From assembly GCA_947036475.1 (NCBI GenBank), contig CAMQRG010000068.1, forward strand, positions 1 to 9,464: a stretch of DNA of 9,464 bases. The letters run 5' to 3'. Shown here one piece after another: positions 7,378-9,464 of this stretch (within the stretch, counting starts at the first letter, position 1; each line of letters begins with the position of its first letter). The notes under the pieces were generated by a model. It saw only the letters and a program-made list of their open reading frames with translations. It was not told the DNA's origin and made no database searches. The position numbers were made by a program, and so were the translations under genes. The stretch comes from an uncultured Clostridia bacterium (GTDB taxonomy: Bacteria; Bacillota; Clostridia; Lachnospirales; Anaerotignaceae).

Positions 7378-8584
7378 TTACCGCCTTTCCTGTTACTGCC
7401 GCATACAACCTGCCGTCCCGCATTTCGATTTGCAGTTTTTGCCCTTCGCGTACGTCTGCCGCCGTTGTAAGGGGCTGTCCCGCTTCATCTAAAATCATGG
7501 CATATCCCCGTTTCATCACAGAAAAGGGCGAAACACTTTCCAGCCTGGCTTGTGCTGCCGCCAGACGTCCTGCGTTTTTCTCCAGCCGTCGCATGGTTTC
7601 CCGTTGTATGGCCTGGCTCTGCCCCTCCACGCCTGCCCGCAGCTGGTGTAATTTTTCCAGAGGGCGTTTCAAAGCAGGATGCTCTTTCAAAAATTCCAGC
7701 TGCCGCCTGCTGGATACCATGGCTGCAGAAACATCACGCCATAAGCGTTCCTGCATACCTTCCAGCATTGCAATGCGGCTTTCCAGCGGTATCGCAGTTG
7801 CCAGTTCCGCCGCCGCCGAAGGCGTAGGCGCACGCAGATCGGAAATAAAATCCGTTATCGTAAAATCCGTTTCATGCCCAACGGCAGAAATGACAGGTAT
7901 CTCCGAAGCAAATACCGCTCTTGCGACTTTTTCCTCATTAAACGGCCATAAATCCTCCATAGAACCGCCGCCGCGCCCTAAAATGATGACATCGGCACCG
8001 CCCCATTCGTTCGCCAGCCGCAGGGAACGCACAATATCCTCTGCCGCTTTTTCCCCCTGCACAAGCGTTGGGAATACGGCAATCTTCACACGCGGGTCGC
8101 GCCGCTTCACAATTTGTATGATATCGCGCACTGCCGCCCCAATGGGAGATGTCACTACGGCAATACATCTGGCATATGCGGGTATCTCCCGCTTAAAATC
8201 CGCGTCAAACAGTCCTTCCGCCGCAAGTTTTTCCTTCATCTGCTCAAACGCCATCTGGAGCGCACCCATTCCCACAGGCTCCATAAATTCGCCGTAAAGC
8301 TGATACTGCCCTGTCCGTTCGTAAAGAGAAACGCGCCCGTATAATATGACCTGCATGCCGTTTTCCGGCAGAAAGGGAATTTCCTCCGCGTCCTGCCGGA
8401 ATATCATGCAGGAAAGCGCGCCGGTTGCGTCTTTCAGCGTAAAATACCAATGCCCTGAAGAATGCGCTTTAAAATTGGAAATTTCCCCCTGCACAAGCAG
8501 GCTGTTTAATATAAAATCATTTTCCAGCAAATTTTTGATATAACGGTTAATCTGCCCAACCGTAAAAACCTTTGGCGCAATCAT
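7346..8584 (-). CDS. xseA: Exodeoxyribonuclease VII large subunit
   Basis: This is the catalytic subunit of exonuclease VII, which degrades single-stranded DNA from either end. It has 412 aa, shorter than Bacillus or E. coli XseA (about 450) and similar to many clostridial members. An N-terminal OB-fold (about 1-105) carries VQGEISNFKAHSSGHWYFTLKD (starting at 31). The nuclease domain has VVTSPIGAAVRDI (143-155), GRGGGSMEDLWPFNEE (203-218), AVGHETDFTITD (234-245) and RAPTPSAAAELA (251-262). A charged helical region (about 265-345) and SPFSVMKRGYAMI close the protein. The ATG at 8584 overlaps the nusB stop as ATGA, with GAGGAG 4 nt upstream, so translation is probably coupled. In Bacillus folD lies between nusB and xseA; here nothing does. 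Confidence 0.97.
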   Translation of the reverse strand: MIAPKVFTVGQINRYIKNLLENDFILNSLLVQGEISNFKAHSSGHWYFTLKDATGALSCMIFRQDAEEIPFLPENGMQVILYGRVSLYERTGQYQLYGEFMEPVGMGALQMAFEQMKEKLAAEGLFDADFKREIPAYARCIAVVTSPIGAAVRDIIQIVKRRDPRVKIAVFPTLVQGEKAAEDIVRSLRLANEWGGADVIILGRGGGSMEDLWPFNEEKVARAVFASEIPVISAVGHETDFTITDFISDLRAPTPSAAAELATAIPLESRIAMLEGMQERLWRDVSAAMVSSRRQLEFLKEHPALKRPLEKLHQLRAGVEGQSQAIQRETMRRLEKNAGRLAAAQARLESVSPFSVMKRGYAMILDEAGQPLTTAADVREGQKLQIEMRDGRLYAAVTGKAVNGNGKEKTVL

Positions 8585-8991
8585 GCCTCTCCTCTTGCCG
8601 CTTTGCCAAGGATACCGTTAATAAAGGCGGGGGCTTCGTCCGAACTGAATTTCTTTGCCAGCTCCACTGCCTCATTGATTGCCACACCAACCGGCGTATC
8701 GCCCGAAAAGCGCATTTCATAGACAGCCAGCCGCAGTATAGCAAGATCAACCTTGTTCATTCGTTCCGGCTCCCAGCCTTTGGCGCATTCCTGAATGATT
8801 TTGTCAATTTCCTCTTTGTGTTCCTGTGCGCCCTCCGCTTCTTTTGTGATAAAAGCGCGGTCCTCCTCCTTCAACGGCTGTTCTTTCTCTGCAAAAAATA
8901 TTTCCTTTACCTTCTCATATTCTTCCGTTTCGTAAAAATCCATCTGAAACAAAAGGAAGAACGCATTTTCTCTCGCACTTTTCCGGCTCAT
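8581..8991 (-). CDS. nusB: Transcription antitermination factor NusB
   Basis: NusB binds boxA RNA with NusE (ribosomal protein S10) to promote rRNA antitermination. The 136-aa all-helical product starts with SRKSARENAFFLLFQMDF (2-19), the arginine-rich boxA-binding N-terminus, and ends with GWEPERMNKVDLAILRLAVYEM (starting at 72) and TPVGVAINEAVELAKKF (99-115), then FINGILGKAA (123-132). These are hallmark NusB segments. The ATG at 8991 has GGAGG 6 nt upstream. A second ATG five bases further up is out of frame. It lies 128 bp after asp23, the loosest junction in the operon, and its stop overlaps xseA by four bases. Confidence 0.97.
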   Translation of the reverse strand: MSRKSARENAFFLLFQMDFYETEEYEKVKEIFFAEKEQPLKEEDRAFITKEAEGAQEHKEEIDKIIQECAKGWEPERMNKVDLAILRLAVYEMRFSGDTPVGVAINEAVELAKKFSSDEAPAFINGILGKAARGEA

Positions 8992-9019
8992 ACCATACCT
9001 CCGCTGTCGCCCTGCAATC

Positions 9020-9145
9020 CTACTCCAAACAATCTACGGGAATCAACAGACGGGTCCCATCAGCAAATGCACCTGAACCCGTTTCCGCTTTTTCCAGCTG
9101 CACGCCGGAAAGGGTCCGTTTATTCTTCCTCTTCGGCGTTTGCAT
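9020..9145 (-). CDS. Possible small ORF (41 aa) between asp23 and nusB
   Basis: An ATG at 9145, inside the end of asp23 in another frame, opens a 41-codon ORF that crosses most of the only sizeable gap in the operon and stops with TAG at 9020, just before the nusB ribosome-binding site. GGGAG lies 4 nt upstream of the ATG. The product begins MQTPKRKNKR, is strongly basic at the N-terminus, then ends with GAFADGTRLLIPVDCLE. It has no membrane segment, so it is not the small DUF2273-type protein often linked to Asp23 proteins. I do not recognise it. It could equally be chance, or a leftover of a decayed gene; no function is proposed. Confidence 0.3.
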   Translation of the reverse strand: MQTPKRKNKRTLSGVQLEKAETGSGAFADGTRLLIPVDCLE

Positions 9146-9418
9146 TTTTCTCCCTGACAATACCGGAAACGCTGACATTTACTACCGCGACATTCAGCCC
9201 TGTCATCGTTTCCACAGCATTTTTGACTTTTTTCTGCACTTCCTCCGCCACAACCTGTACCTTTGTGCCGAAGTTTACAATAATATCCATATCCAGTACG
9301 GCTTCATTTTCATCCTTCACGACTTTTACGCACTTGGTCTGACCTTTTTTGCCGAAAAATTCCACAAAACTCTTGCTGCCGCTGCCGTCTGCAACGCCTT
9401 CTACTTCCAGAGCAGCCG
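9120..9418 (-). CDS. Asp23/Gls24-family protein (YqhY-like), 5' end cut by adapter
   Basis: The open frame continues without a stop from 9120 to the adapter, and the first whole codon is at 9416. The visible 99 residues begin AALEVEGVADGSGSKSF, the typical start of the Asp23 core, and contain VLDMDIIVNFGTKV and VAEEVQKKVKNAVETMTG, then VAVVNVSVSGI, with an acidic EEEE tail. This is the Asp23/Gls24 (DUF322) pattern. Family members are about 120-140 aa, so roughly 30 N-terminal residues are lost beyond the insert end. The apparent GTG at 9365 is an internal valine, not a start. Position just upstream of nusB matches Bacillus yqhY, a gene linked to control of acetyl-CoA carboxylase (accBC lies upstream there); whether accBC also precede it here is outside the window. 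Confidence 0.92.
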
Positions 9419-9451
9419 CTGTCTCTTATACACATCTGACGCTGCCGACGA
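9419..9451 (-). other. Illumina Nextera read-1 adapter (non-genomic)
   Basis: The segment starts with the reverse complement of the Tn5 mosaic end, CTGTCTCTTATACACATCT (9419-9437), and continues GACGCTGCCGACGA (9438-9451), the complement of the Nextera read-1 tail. It is library sequence and it interrupts the asp23 5' part. Confidence 0.98.
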
Positions 9452-9464
9452 CTCCTTACGTGTA
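9452..9464 (-). other. i5 sample barcode and start of P5 tail (non-genomic)
   Basis: CTCCTTAC (9452-9459) is the reverse complement of GTAAGGAG, the Nextera i5 index sold as S505/N505. GTGTA (9460-9464) is the start of the complement of the P5 flow-cell sequence. The window therefore carries a readable sample index. Confidence 0.95.

Noticed and set aside
7338..8297. 319-codon plus-strand open frame antisense to xseA
   Set aside because: Ser/Ala/Arg-rich low-complexity product without recognisable domains; XseA on the minus strand is conserved throughout.
9120..9365. Asp23-family protein as a complete 81-residue gene starting at 9365
   Set aside because: The codon at 9365 is GTG inside a continuing open frame whose upstream residues still match the Asp23 core; the gene is cut by the adapter.
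32..9418. An undescribed defence, mobile or secondary-metabolite system
   Set aside because: Every gene of reasonable size belongs to a known housekeeping family in a conserved neighbourhood; no repeats, transposase, RNA gene or CRISPR-like array was visible.

Overview
The window holds one tightly packed, wholly minus-strand housekeeping operon from a low-to-moderate-GC Gram-positive bacterium, most likely a member of the Clostridia. Lachnospirales-like is my best guess, from gene order and protein style; the genus cannot be told from sequence alone. The order read 5'->3' on the minus strand (right to left) is: asp23/yqhY (5' truncated) - a doubtful 41-codon small ORF - nusB - xseA - xseB - ispA - yuiD-like divergent PAP2 gene - dxs - tlyA - nadK - argR - recN (3' truncated). 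This is the Firmicutes yqhY-nusB-(folD)-xseA-xseB-ispA-dxs-yqxC-ahrC-recN neighbourhood known from Bacillus. Here folD is absent, and a divergent-PAP2 gene and nadK have been added.

Both ends of the window are not genomic. Bases 1-31 are the Illumina Nextera read-2 transposase adapter. Bases 9419-9464 are the reverse complement of the Nextera read-1 adapter, followed by an i5 barcode (CTCCTTAC, the complement of GTAAGGAG, sold as S505/N505) and the start of the P5 tail. Genomic sequence therefore runs about 32..9418, and recN and asp23 are cut by the insert ends, not by mutation.

Region by region: 9120-9418 encodes an Asp23/Gls24-family protein. 8992-9119 is the only gap over 100 bp and may hold a small ORF. 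8581-8991 is antitermination factor NusB, overlapping xseA by ATGA. 7141-8584 is exonuclease VII (XseA and XseB, overlapping). 6243-7136 is a farnesyl diphosphate synthase, 5778-6206 a four-helix-scale divergent PAP2 membrane protein, and 3882-5750 DXP synthase, which together form an isoprenoid block. 3009-3878 is TlyA, an rRNA 2'-O-methyltransferase. 2198-3049 is NAD kinase, 1718-2173 the arginine repressor, and 32-1696 the RecN DNA-repair ATPase.

Spacing is between a 41-bp overlap and 36 bp for every pair except asp23-nusB. I see no internal promoter or intrinsic terminator, so the block is probably one transcript with translational coupling. Functionally it joins isoprenoid supply (dxs, ispA and perhaps yuiD), NADP supply for the MEP reductases and biosynthesis (nadK), DNA repair (recN, xseAB), rRNA modification and transcription (tlyA, nusB) and arginine control (argR). 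I found no mobile element, CRISPR array, RNA gene or novel defence-type system. The most consequential observations are the sequencing adapters and the spurious proteins they can create.
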